Below are positions 1 to 13,080 of a DNA stretch of 60,000 nucleotides, piece by piece. Numbering within the stretch: the stretch's first letter is position 1; each line of letters starts with the position of its first letter. Source of the stretch: Lineus longissimus (taxonomy: Eukaryota > Nemertea > Pilidiophora > Heteronemertea > Lineidae); the NCBI RefSeq assembly GCF_910592395.1, contig NC_088314.1, positions 6,512,001-6,572,000 of the forward strand, written 5' to 3'. The notes beneath the pieces are model-generated. The model saw nothing but the letters and a program-made list of their open reading frames with translations, was not told the DNA's origin and did no database searches. A program made the translations under genes and the position numbers.

Positions 1-3000
1 ATAAAGAAAATACTCTATCATGATCTATTTTTGCCAATATTTGCGAAATTTCCAAAAATAAAATGATGGCGAAAATTTGGCAGTTTCCAGTCAACGAAAA
101 ACCAGGTCAGAGAAATGGCCGTGGTCACTAAGGCAATGCTAATGAATACGGAAACGACATGCTTGTTTATCCCCTGACATGCTATTCATCACTTCCTCGG
201 TCTTGTTAACGCTAATCGAGGAAATCCTAATAAAGCTCGCACAGCCCTTCAATAATTTATCAGAGCACGAGATATGTTGTGACCAGAAATCTGCTGGAGG
301 GACTGGACAGTTGATTTGAGATATATTATTAATGGACATCTTGTGCCAATACAAGGGACGGTTGGAAAACAGAATTATGTGGATGTAACGGTATTTGTAT
401 TTTCCTGACCAATGATTAATTACGACAGGCGTACCCCTTCAATGCTTTCCTCTATTCTCTGATCACCGTTGACGCTAATCTCCTTAATACACGAAGACAG
501 AGAGACGTCTAATTAAGGAAATGCCAATCAATCCTGAAGAACGTACTCTGTTATTAGTTGGTCGTTAGGGTCAGAACAGATTAGTCACCAGTCATCGTGA
601 TGTTGGAAGTAATGGCGAAGCTACTGAAATGACTGGGGTGCACCAGCAGACTTTAAACCGATTTCCCAGGTACTGGCAGGAATTCTAAAGCTTTTCATAT
701 TCCAACACAGTTGATGTTGTATGCTGGTAGCCATCGCCATGCCAATATGCACAACAGCCACCCTGGCACATTACTTTTTCAAGAAGGTAACCTTTTCCAA
801 TAAGATATCTTCCAAAAGGTTGAAAGCCATTGCTCAAGGGAAGGTAAATAAATCTTCCGTACAGCAATATATGGTTTCCTGGTCTTTTGATAAAGGCAGC
901 AAAACAACATAATCACCAGCAAATTCACGGTGCAACCTGTTGCTATTGGTTTTCATTATATGCTTGCCATCGTTGTGCAGTGAAAAACTAAGTAATTTTA
1001 CGGAAGTAAATTGGCTTGTTTTCATCTCCGAAACAATCATGTGATAGCAAAGAAACGCAACCACAGCAACAACGATACTTCTTAGGCAGAACACACACCT
1101 GTTTGCAAAGCTTTGCTTTTATTCAGAGTTGAATTGAATAAAAGGGGCAAAAGGGAGGGGATGCAACCAATGTAGTTTCTCACCAGCCAAAGCAAAGACC
1201 CCACTTGGGAACCAATCTGACACTCTGGACGAGCAACATCAAAGCTTTCTTGAAGGCAGCATTGTCGCCATAGAACATGTAGTACGTCTGTAGCAATTTT
1301 TTTTGTCCATGCTAAGCCAGTATCATTCTATCATCGAGCAAGCTCGAGCCAACTGCTTTGGTTTCTTTCAACGCTTTTGATGTTCTTTTAAAGGTCATCG
1401 AAGATAAAAAAGGATTCACTGATGATGAGAGTGGCTTACGCCTACTCATATCGACTTCTTTACGAGACCTGGATGCAGCTGATTATAGCACACTCTCTTG
1501 GAGAGTTGCTTTTGGATATTGCCAGATTTGCACAGCGACATTGATATAAGAAAGTTTCTACTGTGAGATCTGTACTATCGCCAACCAATTTGTCATGAGC
1601 TGTTATGTTTAGCTGATTCCCTTGTTATCCAATCCAAGAAAAATGAATGAAGATCAAAGAACTTCCATTCGCATTGACTGGCAACTGAATTTTTCTCTGT
1701 TCTTTTATTCTCTCTTTATATGAGCCAGCAACTTATATCTATCAATCTAACACTGAGCACCTAATCATCCACCTGCCCAGTGCTCATAACGTTCCCAGGG
1801 TTTGGAGAACACCTACTGCAAACGTATGTAGTATACTGAAGTATCATTCATGGAGGACTTGTATTTTGATGTTGCAGAGAGATATGTAGATCACAACACA
1901 AGTATGTATTCATTATAAGCAGAAGGTAGCATATGTTGATGCCCCATAGCTGCTGTTGCCAATGAAGCTACTGCAACTCATGCAATTGGAAAGCAAGAGG
2001 AAACATTACCAAGTGGTTGGCCAAGTGCACTACTTCGATTCAAAGGAATGGCTTTCAAGGTTATACCTAGCAACAGGTAAAGTTACGAATTGACTTTGGT
2101 GAAGGGCAATCAATAAGAGTGAAAAGGTAGCTTAAGTTATGAGCTGGAAAGCAACACATTTGAAGGTGGTATAGCACATTCACAGCAAGAGTTCGGCTTC
2201 TCAGTTTGCAGCCATCTCTATTGTTTACTTCACCATTGCTTTCTCCTCTTCATTTTAGACCGAACTTGCTCCAATATAAAGAAAACTTTGGATGAAATGA
2301 ACAGAGTTGCCTCTGCAGCATTCCTTTGCTTTCTTTATTGGCAGAAGGATTTGCGAACAGGTGTTCAAAGTTCCGCTATAGCTCAACCTAGGCAGTAAAG
2401 GAATCCTGTGTTACATTTCCATATTGATCAAGATGGTAACAATACAGGCCCAGGGATTTTCTCCATCGAGTCACAATGCAAGCTTACCTGAAGGATAAGA
2501 CATTAAATATGTTGTTTTTTTGCGCTGGCTTAGAGATGAAAAGACGTGCAACTACCCAACAGGAATGAAAGAAGCCATATTCAGCATTGGAATCGTGGTG
2601 TTGCCTACAGAGAATATGAACCTGGTTTCCTTTATGCTTTGTTAGCATTCCTCAGTCCAGGAACCTCAAACGATGATAGCCTTTTCATGATTGCCAAAGC
2701 CAACATTTTCAACATTGCACACGAGTGCAGAGAGAATTCCTTTTTCTCAGACTTCCCTACCTCCTCTGAAGAAGTACTGTACAAAAGGCTGATTTCTACA
2801 GAAATATTTTCCTTTATTTCTGAGAGTGGACTGAGACAGCAAACTCTCCCCCAAGCGTATCTTTTGTTCTATGGTGATAATGTCGAACCATCCCTTATGC
2901 CCTCGAGTGGTAATATCAAAATAATATCTATGGAGATTTAAACTTCTCTAATGAGAAACCCACAGATAACTTTGCCTAAAGTCACAATTAACTTTCCTTC

Positions 3001-5520
3001 TTTGGCCTCATTTCCTTCTGTATAGCTTCCAAATAAACATGATATGAGTAATTATAGATACAGCGGGGACTAAATTGGTGTTTTGATCATGACTTATAGT
3101 GTTTCTTTAAGTTCTTTTGAAGGGGCTTCCACAGACATTGTAAGTAGAAATGACCTTTAGGACAAACTCCTCTCATTCATGGGGACCCCCCCCCCCCCCA
3201 ATTTTGCCAGACTCATGTATAAGCTCCATTGTACACCATCTAGAATGAGGGTGTAAAGCTAATTCAATCCCAACTTGAACATAACCTATGATACATTCAT
3301 GCATTACTGACCAAGTGAAATAAAAGTACACCTGTCATTGCATGTAAACTCCACATTAAGGGAGGCAAGTGATGCATTTCAGAGAACAAGAAGGCCACCT
3401 GAATCATTACCAATGTAACCACCTGCATTTACCCGGTGCATTTACAGTTCAGTGAAGCTGAACATTAACATTGACTGCATCTGTAAATTACTCAATAGGA
3501 AAGATGCCAGAAACTAAAGTTCCTTCACAATACAGAAATACAGGTAGGCCGACCAGCAAAAAATATGATGAATACGAACATACTGGGAAAACAGCCAGAA
3601 GTTCACTGCACCGAAATTCTACTTTGAGAAGAAGGGTAGCATGACCTAGCATCCTTTTTGATTATAGGACTAACCCAGACTTTTCCCACAGGACTAGATA
3701 ACAAAATACCTGGATGACCGTTATTCCGATCAAGAAGCCTCCAAGATCAAACGACTTGGCCTGAATAATTTCATATGGCTTAAAATAGACGCACGAGGAA
3801 GCCATGAACCGTCATATCGTCACAAGAGAATAATTCTCAATGAAAAGCACTGTCCTAGCCAAAGATCTTCACTTTGATATTCCATAAGGACTATAGGCCT
3901 ATAATACCATTTCACAGAAGGCTAAATTCGACTATTTAGTCCTACCCATATACACTGCTGCTTACAGCCATCAGCAGATCAGAAACACGAACAGATCTTG
4001 CTTTCTGTGCTGAGAATGCCATAAGCATTTACACTGACAAATGTACCAATGTTCCAATGAACGGTGGGAACTGCGGCGTCTTTTCCCCGATAATACTGCC
4101 ACATTGAGGTTTATGGATTTGTTGTCTTGTTCCTGTGTTATTGCTTACATGGAACAAACATGAGATAAATCTAGCCTCAAGCAAAAATCTCACCAAACAA
4201 AACCTTTGATGGATCCGGATTATGACTTCACACCATTTCTTCACCAAAGATAACATGTTTTTGATGATCAGATTGCAACATCAAAATGCGGTTTATTCTT
4301 TGACTTAGAGAATGACATCTCTGATGCAGCAGTAAGACAATCATCATTCATTTCAAAAATTTTCATATGAAAATTAGCCGACTTTATGAGACGTCAAACA
4401 GGAGCGGAGGTGAGGTTGATGTCTCAGAATTCCATGCCAAAACCAACTTCAAAGGAGAATGCAACATCAGAAACAAAGGTGATTTGCCTGACGAAGGGAA
4501 GCACTTCAAGCTCACAGCTTTAGAGATATTTGTGGCATTGCTTTTAGATTAGTTTTATGAGTGATCAGGCATTATACTGCAAATTGTTGTCTTCAAATGA
4601 CTTTCATAGCCTGGTTGGCAGAGTTATAAGCAAAAATTGGCAGAAGGTTCGTGTGATTTTACAGTGTTAGTGCGCGTTAGGTACATTAGTACTGGTTCTC
4701 GAGCTCCTTTACTTTGCTGTTAACCAATATCATAAAGTGCGGATATTATTTCCAAGCCTCAGGCTACATGACAATATACATCTCTCAGATTCGTTACAGC
4801 GATTTAAACCCACATGTGGCTGTTATTGCGTATCACAGTTTGGCCGAGTTGTCAAACCAGCCATTGGGGAGACGAAGACTTTTCGCAAATAAAAATGTAA
4901 GGGCAACGATGCAAATGTCTCTGATAAAGGTATGGGTAATGGGAATGCATATTCTTTGTTTGCTAAAGATCATATCTGTTGAGAACTTGCTTTGGGAATA
5001 ACAATCGTAAAGAAGTAAGAGGTGATATCTGGAATGCCAAAGAATGAGTTTTGCCAGAATGGAGCTCAAATAAGCTTTTAATGTTTTGTTTCAGCTAGTC
5101 TCAAGGCTTATATCCCTGGAATGCTTTTATTCCAATGTTTTTGTGACACCATGTAATGCAGCCCATTCTGTAACTTCACCCATTGCCTTCAACATAAAGG
5201 TCATCCATCCATGAGAGACATACAATCAATGGTAATCAATTGATTTTTGTCTATTTTTGGATGAAGGGAAAAAAGAAGCGCTTGGAAAGGATGATGAAAT
5301 GTGAAGCGCGTTGCAAAAGAGTAGCACAGGAGTATCAACATTAGCTTTCTTGCAAAACTACATCTGACACAGCCCAGTGGTTGGTCAATAGATAGAAGCT
5401 TTTCAAGGAGCAGTCAGCTTCAGCAAGTGTGATGCCGATTCCAAATTTTACAAAGTTTTTTCCCCTTTTGATATTGCTGAATCTAACTGGAAGTTCGTTT
5501 TGGGGCAGCCCTGTATAGAG
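1..5520. other. No recognisable gene
   Basis: AT-rich, non-coding-looking sequence. The longest open stretch is 131 codons at 2546-2941 on the + strand, but it opens at a GTG, lacks an ATG start and resembles no family I know. Short open pieces at 1358-1549 and 2255-2395 on the same strand could be remnants of one decayed coding sequence. A C14 run lies at 3186-3199. Confidence 0.3.
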
Positions 5521-5830
5521 ATGGGCCGTCAGACTGGCGCAGTGGAAACACTGGCAACTGTCACCTCAAAGATCCCAGGTTAGAATCACCATCAGTTCTG
5601 GAAAACTCGATGTCATAGAGGAAGACTCACTTCGACAGCAGATTTCCTCCAGTGTCTCCAGTTTCCTCCTCATAGAAATTACCCCATAATGTTTTCTAGA
5701 GCTGATAATGTCCTTGTTGAAGTCCAGGTCTCATCTCAACTCAATATTCATCACCACGCTTGTACACTTCCAAAGGGTGCACTTTTTAGTCACGGCAAAA
5801 TGAGGAAACCTTAAAGTATGCCCCACGCCC
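5521..5830 (+). mobile_element. tRNA-derived SINE
   Basis: An internal RNA polymerase III A box, TGGCGCAGTGG (5535-5545), matches TRGYNNARNGG. A B box, GGTTAGAATCA (5579-5589), follows at normal tRNA spacing. The head is followed by about 200 bp of unrelated body sequence; the 3' end is uncertain. The B box deviates from GGTTCGANTCC and the acceptor arm does not pair, so this is a SINE or pseudogene rather than a working tRNA. Confidence 0.5.
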
Positions 5831-6604
5831 CAGAGAATTCGTGAATAATCAATACCTCAGAGTGCCAGTGCATTGAATTGCCCATCTAGGATAAGGCCGA
5901 CTTGTTAACAGGTGGTTTAGGAAGGAGCTTGATTTCAATTTTTCGAGTGGAACCTAATGGTTTTATCACTGGAAAATAAATACACCAATTCATTTATAAA
6001 TAAATGGAAGCAACATCTGACAAGAGTTGTTGCCAAGGTAGCGATGGATGTCATCATAAAATTGCTGTCATTGAAAAGTGCACAGCAAGAGCATTTACGA
6101 TATTTTTAGAAGTGGCAATGATTCTGTATCAAATGACCTCGTAAATAATACTTAGTAAGTGACTTTTCTCGGTTAATGGCGCATTTAGCACAGTGACATT
6201 GAATTCCCTTGACACTATGAACTGGATAAGTTCAATCATTTATTTATTTTATTGTTTTTCAGCCTGCTTTGATCCTGGGACCTCTGAAGCAATTGAGACA
6301 GCACCAGGGCATGTGTAAGGGTTCGAAGAACAGTGATCACAGAAAACAATATCATTACCTAAATCCTCTATCCAGGACCACATGGAGCCTCAAATGCATA
6401 GGCATTGTGACGGATTAAGAAAGATAAGATTATGGCCAACCTTTGATCAAAATCCCCACCCCATCGCCTCGGGAAAAACACAAATTTGAAACAGACTGCC
6501 ATCACCTAGAACCTCCTACGAAACAACTGACTGACAACCTTGTGATGAGATAGAGTTCACTCATTGATAGTTACAGTAAATAGCAAGATAATGTTGTACA
6601 AACC
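5831..6604. other. No recognisable feature
   Basis: AT-rich spacer between the SINE and the tandem triplication. I see no ORF, splice-flanked exon or repeat that I can support. Confidence 0.3.
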
Positions 6605-9403
6605 TCCAACCAATGCCAACAAAAATTTAAATCCTAGATAACACTTGCAACCACTGCAATGTCACTCGAATGATCCAAGCATCAAGGAGTTCCAGGGCAA
6701 ACATTCCAGGTGAATTGCACAGCCACAGGATGCAAGTCCATTACTAAAGGTAACACAAAGCTGTCACACACTCACATAATACGAAACTGAAAAACAAGAC
6801 TGTGTCCAGCAAATCCTCCTTATAAGAACACAAAATGTCCTTCCTACCAGATTGTCCAGTGAGTTCTTCTTCTGACAGCTTTCAAAATGTAAACACACAA
6901 ATACGCCGCCTGTTGGTGTACACTTGAATCAAAGTAGGCCTAGAGATAATGCCTATATAGAATCGAGAGGAAGGTTCTCTGGGCTACAGAGCCACTGCTC
7001 CAGTATAACGGAATGTTACAAATGTAAACAAACACACCAACACTCCCTCTATCTGACTGCACAGTACATCCTATGGTGCAGCTTTTCATCAATAATTTCT
7101 AGATGGCTATCACGAGAACAACATAGGCTACCGAGATATCCAAGCTGCGAGCACAAACATTGGCGTTGTCTGCAATATCATACGAAAAATCTATATCTCC
7201 GATATTTTTATGGCAGATAATTCATATTGCTTATGCACTGCCAGCCTCATGTCCAAGGCAGGTACTTTATGTAACGACTTTCACAAATCGTAATTGCCCT
7301 ATTGGTCTCAATGTATGTAATTATATAATCCAAATCATGTTTATGACAGGTTTCTTATTGTCAATGTGTATAGCACATACAAACCTGCAAAACATCAACC
7401 CAGTGCAGTTATTATGCATGCAAATTTGCTGAAACTTGGTATCTATAGTCTTTGCATATCTGTCAACACAACATTATTGTTGAAGTTTTTATTCATTGCG
7501 CGCTGGGATTCGTACAATTAGAAGATTTTAAATTTAAATCCAACCAATGCCAACAAAAATTTAAATCCTAGATAACACTTGCAACCACTGCAATGTCACT
7601 CGAATGATCCAAGCATCAAGGAGTTCCAGGGCAAACATTCCAGGTGAATTGCACAGCCACAGGATGCAAGTCCATTACTAAAGGTAACACAAAGCTGTCA
7701 CACACTCACATAATACGAAACTGAAAAACAAGACTGTGTCCAGCAAATCCTCCTTATAAGAACACAAAATGTCCTTCCTACCAGATTGTCCAGTGAGTTC
7801 TTCTTCTGACAGCTTTCAAAATGTAAACACACAAATACGCCGCCTGTTGGTGTACACTTGAATCAAAGTAGGCCTAGAGATAATGCCTATATAGAATCGA
7901 GAGGAAGGTTCTCTGGGCTACAGAGCCACTGCTCCAGTATAACGGAATGTTACAAATGTAAACAAACACACCAACACTCCCTCTATCTGACTGCACAGTA
8001 CATCCTATGGTGCAGCTTTTCATCAATAATTTCTAGATGGCTATCACGAGAACAACATAGGCTACCGAGATATCCAAGCTGCGAGCACAAACATTGGCGT
8101 TGTCTGCAATATCATACGAAAAATCTATATCTCCGATATTTTTATGGCAGATAATTCATATTGCTTATGCACTGCCAGCCTCATGTCCAAGGCAGGTACT
8201 TTATGTAACGACTTTCACAAATCGTAATTGCCCTATTGGTCTCAATGTATGTAATTATATAATCCAAATCATGTTTATGACAGGTTTCTTATTGTCAATG
8301 TGTATAGCACATACAAACCTGCAAAACATCAACCCAGTGCAGTTATTATGCATGCAAATTTGCTGAAACTTGGTATCTATAGTCTTTGCATATCTGTCAA
8401 CACAACATTATTGTTGAAGTTTTTATTCATTGCGCGCTGGGATTCGTACAATTAGAAGATTTTAAATTTAAATCCAACCAATGCCAACAAAAATTTAAAT
8501 CCTAGATAACACTTGCAACCACTGCAATGTCACTCGAATGATCCAAGCATCAAGGAGTTCCAGGGCAAACATTCCAGGTGAATTGCACAGCCACAGGATG
8601 CAAGTCCATTACTAAAGGTAACACAAAGCTGTCACACACTCACATAATACGAAACTGAAAAACAAGACTGTGTCCAGCAAATCCTCCTTATAAGAACACA
8701 AAATGTCCTTCCTACCAGATTGTCCAGTGAGTTCTTCTTCTGACAGCTTTCAAAATGTAAACACACAAATACGCCGCCTGTTGGTGTACACTTGAATCAA
8801 AGTAGGCCTAGAGATAATGCCTATATAGAATCGAGAGGAAGGTTCTCTGGGCTACAGAGCCACTGCTCCAGTATAACGGAATGTTACAAATGTAAACAAA
8901 CACACCAACACTCCCTCTATCTGACTGCACAGTACATCCTATGGTGCAGCTTTTCATCAATAATTTCTAGATGGCTATCACGAGAACAACATAGGCTACC
9001 GAGATATCCAAGCTGCGAGCACAAACATTGGCGTTGTCTGCAATATCATACGAAAAATCTATATCTCCGATATTTTTATGGCAGATAATTCATATTGCTT
9101 ATGCACTGCCAGCCTCATGTCCAAGGCAGGTACTTTATGTAACGACTTTCACAAATCGTAATTGCCCTATTGGTCTCAATGTATGTAATTATATAATCCA
9201 AATCATGTTTATGACAGGTTTCTTATTGTCAATGTGTATAGCACATACAAACCTGCAAAACATCAACCCAGTGCAGTTATTATGCATGCAAATTTGCTGA
9301 AACTTGGTATCTATAGTCTTTGCATATCTGTCAACACAACATTATTGTTGAAGTTTTTATTCATTGCGCGCTGGGATTCGTACAATTAGAAGATTTTAAA
9401 TTT
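6605..9403. repeat. 934-bp unit, three near-perfect tandem copies
   Basis: Copies begin at 6605, 7539 and 8473 (period exactly 934). The third stops three bases before the unit end, at 9403, where AAATTT is followed by GAGTTC instead of AAATCC. I saw no difference between copies where I compared them, and the two short overlapping ORFs in each (98 and 90 codons, GTG or TTG starts) translate identically. The junctions carry AATTTAAATCC, which also occurs about 16 bases into the unit, giving microhomology. The unit has no terminal inverted repeats, tRNA boxes or recognised coding domain. It is either a very recent tandem duplication, a satellite seed or an assembly artefact. Confidence 0.9.
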
Positions 9404-12400
9404 GAGTTCAATTTTCAAATTTTGAATGGACGAAGCCAGCCTTTAAAAGCACCAAGTTAAGAATTTGTAAGTTTTGATTAGGTAACAAAAATGACGATGA
9501 TGATTCTGGTAATTAAAAATGATGATATTCTAGCGAATAGCAACCATTTATTTACCACTACCCATTTCAATTAAAAATTCTGATGAAGATCACTCATGCT
9601 GATTGATTACTGATCAGCCACAAATAGTTGAATGATTGATCGAGTCTGTATCATTCTAATGCGATCGTTTATAACCGCAAGTAATCTTTCTTTCAATTAG
9701 CCTCTAAATCAGTTTCTATTGATTCAGTGTAAAATAATAAGTATTGTGTTTAATCTCAGACACAAATTCACTGTCTTTGCACTTGCGGGTTGCCCAATGG
9801 GGGCAGTGAGAGTGCTCGCGAACCCTGTTTTTAACCCTTCACACATTTATTCTAAACCTTATTAATCGGTTTATGAATAGAATATTTGATATGTTTTCCT
9901 CTGTTGATAATCATCAGAAATCCTCACCCAACCTGTAATCATTCTCAAGTCTGTGTCACCCAAGTTCACTCAGGTCACTTGTACATGTTCCAACAGATCT
10001 CAACATCAATGCACTACAATACATTGCAAGTAAGGTCCAGACCATGCAATATCAGCTCATTTTCTCAAAGTCTTCATACAATTGAGAAAACATTACTCTT
10101 GGTCTCGAAGTCGATAGGTCGGGCTTTGTCCAACGTGAATGCAGGCTGATTGGATGATACTTAAACACTGTACGGCTACCTAGCAACCAGGATCATCTCG
10201 ATCGATCGCATCGGTGGGGAGTGAAGCGAGGGTCCTCTAGTATCTTGTTATACATTGATCATACATCAACAGGGGTGGAGCCCGATTCTCAGAAAGGAAG
10301 GGCACAGAGCCATTGTAATTTTTAAGGTCAATTTACCAAAACTCACGGTTAATTAGAAAAGAAATTTCAAAAAAGGGCCTCACCACTAGTCCTGCTCATG
10401 GACCTGCCCCTGAATGATGTTTGCCAGGATTTAGAGGCCAATCAAGAGAATCTAACTACCCTTCCATGTCATGTAATGAAACTCAGTGAAGCCAATGGCT
10501 ACATTTTAATCTGCTGAGGTTACTTGCAATCAGACCAGCATTCATATGTTTGTGCTATCTGGGGAAAGATCAGGTGAAACACAAACAAAACAATATCATA
10601 ATTTCTTCACAACTAAATATACATTCACATTTGAAGCCCTAAACCATCTTATCAACTGAAAAGCCGTAATAAGCAGTATATGTTACCATGGCACCAATAA
10701 CCTATGGCAAGATCATATTTCAAACCTTTGACATTTTGACATCACTCCTCCTCAATATCAAAACCAATGTTGAAAGGACACAAACAGTAGCTGAGAGATG
10801 TCCTCCTAAAGAACGAAGGTGGATAACTACAGGCGTCTTTAAAGAGGAGCGAAGATGCAAGCTGAGGACATGATGTTGTACTGCCACATCATCATGGATA
10901 GCAGAACAACTGGGAAAAGCACACTGCAGCTGGTGGTGGACTCCTGACAACATTGGCAGCAAGACACAGTTACGATGCATAGTTGATTGATATCAAATCA
11001 TCTAAACCGCACCTCATCCACATCAGAGAAAGCAACCTAACGCCTCCCTCCCAACCCTCTCTCGAAAATCTGAGACATTGGAGAAGATAGTATAAGTTGT
11101 GGGTGGACAGAATGAGATGGATTCTCCTGCTGATCTGTCTAGTTCAGATATCGATTCCACCAACCAATCTGCAAGCCCATAGGGAAATCACATGTACGTC
11201 CCTACAGAAGAAGCAAACAATCTGAAACGAACCACGTCAATTTCAATCAAGCGGAACCAATCAATACTAGAATGACGTTTCGGACCGTATATGGAAATTT
11301 CGACAAATATGCAGTCAATTGGATTTGATTTATTGGACAGAGTTGCAACCAGCAAGATTAGTGATCGAGGATGTAGCTAAAGGGGGGAAGGCACAGGGTA
11401 AATGCCCCCGGGAGGTCTTACCTCCCCCCCTCCACATGGGCAAAAAGCTAGTGAGCACCCTTTAATTCTTTGAAGATGGCCTATTCGTTGAATGTTGGCC
11501 ACGCCCTAAAGTATTCTGGTCACTGCCTCGATGCTGGTGTTCAATCAAAGGCTATGATCAAAGGACATAAATTCACTGCATCAAAGGCTAAACTCAAAGG
11601 ATAAACCTTCACTCATCAAAGGCTGAAACTGAAGGATGAAACTTCACTGCATCAAAATATTTTGAATCCAGCCCACCCAAAGCAACACTTGTTTAGGTTA
11701 ATTACTCAAAACTCTGCCAATAATGGACGAGCCTTTTCCTAAAGTACGATAATGATAATTACCCCCATAATTCATGACAGCAATTTCCGAGCATCTTCTT
11801 CATGGCAATCAGTCCCTGAATATTTGATTAGATGATCCGTCATACCACTGCGGCCAGCACAGCTGAGCACAGTCCCTACATCATGAATTATGTAACCCGG
11901 CGGGTTATGAAAGGCAACAGCTGATGCACGAACAGTCTGAATGGAAATTTTAATTGATGATCTCGAACGTTTATCATCCAATGGCCCTGGGAGTTGAATT
12001 AAAAATAGATTGAGAAAATAATATACATCAAATAGATAACAACATTTATTGATTCCTATTGCGGTGAAAATGACAAAATGTGGAGAATTCATATCCATTA
12101 CGTGCATTAGTAAATTGTGTATAAGCTCCGTTTAGCAAAACCATTAGCAGATAAATTTAATGATTAAATGCGAGGTGTGATGTTGATGCTGGTTTTCATG
12201 AATATTGTAAAATGCCAAATTTCAACAAATCAAATTTAAGTTTTTTACGATTTTGATTTATGAATCAAGTAGCAAACAACATACAAGGCAACGAGTGCTA
12301 GGCGAGCTCTAAACCTTGTGTGTCAAGAAGCACGTCAACAGGCTGAGATGTGATCCGTCCTGTGCCACCCTAGAGTCAACTGATGGATCTGACATTGAAC

Positions 12401-12640
12401 GCTGGGCAGAAGACACCATGGATTCAATGAGTACAGTATAGCCATCTGTGAGTCAATGATTGAACCAAACATAAGTGGCAGCAGGTCTAAATTGCCAACA
12501 ACAGAATCTTTACAGCATCTTTATTGATCCAACCAATGTTCTGCTCAAATAAGTTGTCCTCCAAAGGATTCCCATAAATCAAACAGTTCAGAGAAATTTC
12601 TTTTCCAAGGTTAAACTTGGTATTTCCTCTTCATCATCTG
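9404..12640. other. No recognisable gene
   Basis: Low-complexity AT-rich spacer. Short open frames at 10688-10980 on both strands and 11772-12107 on the - strand look like chance. Near 10199-10240 there is a CpG-bearing patch with CGATCGATCG and GGTCCTCTAG that may be the end of an old transposable element, but I cannot place it. Confidence 0.3.
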
Positions 12641-13080
12641 GTGTCTCCATACAGTCGTTCCTGTGTCTCCATACAGTTGTTCCTATTTCTCCGTTCCTGT
12701 GTCTCCATACGGTTGTTCCTCTGTCTCTATACAGTTGTTTCTGTGTCTGCGTACAGTTGTTCCTATGTCTCTATACAGTTGTTCCTATGTCTCCATACGG
12801 TTGATCCTATGTCTCCATGCAGTTGTTCCTCTGTCTCTATACAGTTGTTCCTGTGTCTGCATACAGTTGTTCCTATGTCTCTGTTCCTGTGTCTCCAAAC
12901 GGTTGTTCCTCTGTCTCTATACTGTTGTTCCTGTGTCTGCATACAGTCGTTCCTATGTCTCTTTTCCTGTGTCTCCATACGGTTGTTCCAATGTCTCTAT
13001 ACGGTTGTTCCTCTGTCTCCATACAGTTGTTCCTGTGTCTGCATACGATGTTCCTAAATCTTCATACAGTTGTTTCTGCG
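12641..13080. repeat. 22-bp minisatellite, about 19-20 variant copies
   Basis: The consensus is close to GTTCCTGTGTCTCCATACAGTT, with variants CTCTATACAG, CTGCATACAG and CATACGG and a few 14-bp partial units (CTGTTCCTGTGTCTC type). Because 22 is not divisible by three and the unit holds no stop in most frames, overlapping ORFs up to 160 codons run through it on both strands (Cys/Ser/Leu/Val-rich on +). These are a by-product of the repeat, not genes. Confidence 0.9.

Noticed and set aside
2546-2941. 131-codon + strand frame
   Set aside because: GTG start, no ATG and no flanking splice sites. It might be a decayed coding fragment, but I recognise no family.
6924-9300. Identical 98- and 90-codon ORFs in each 934-bp copy
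   Set aside because: They start at non-ATG or weak contexts, overlap each other, and are identical only because the DNA is; no family resemblance.
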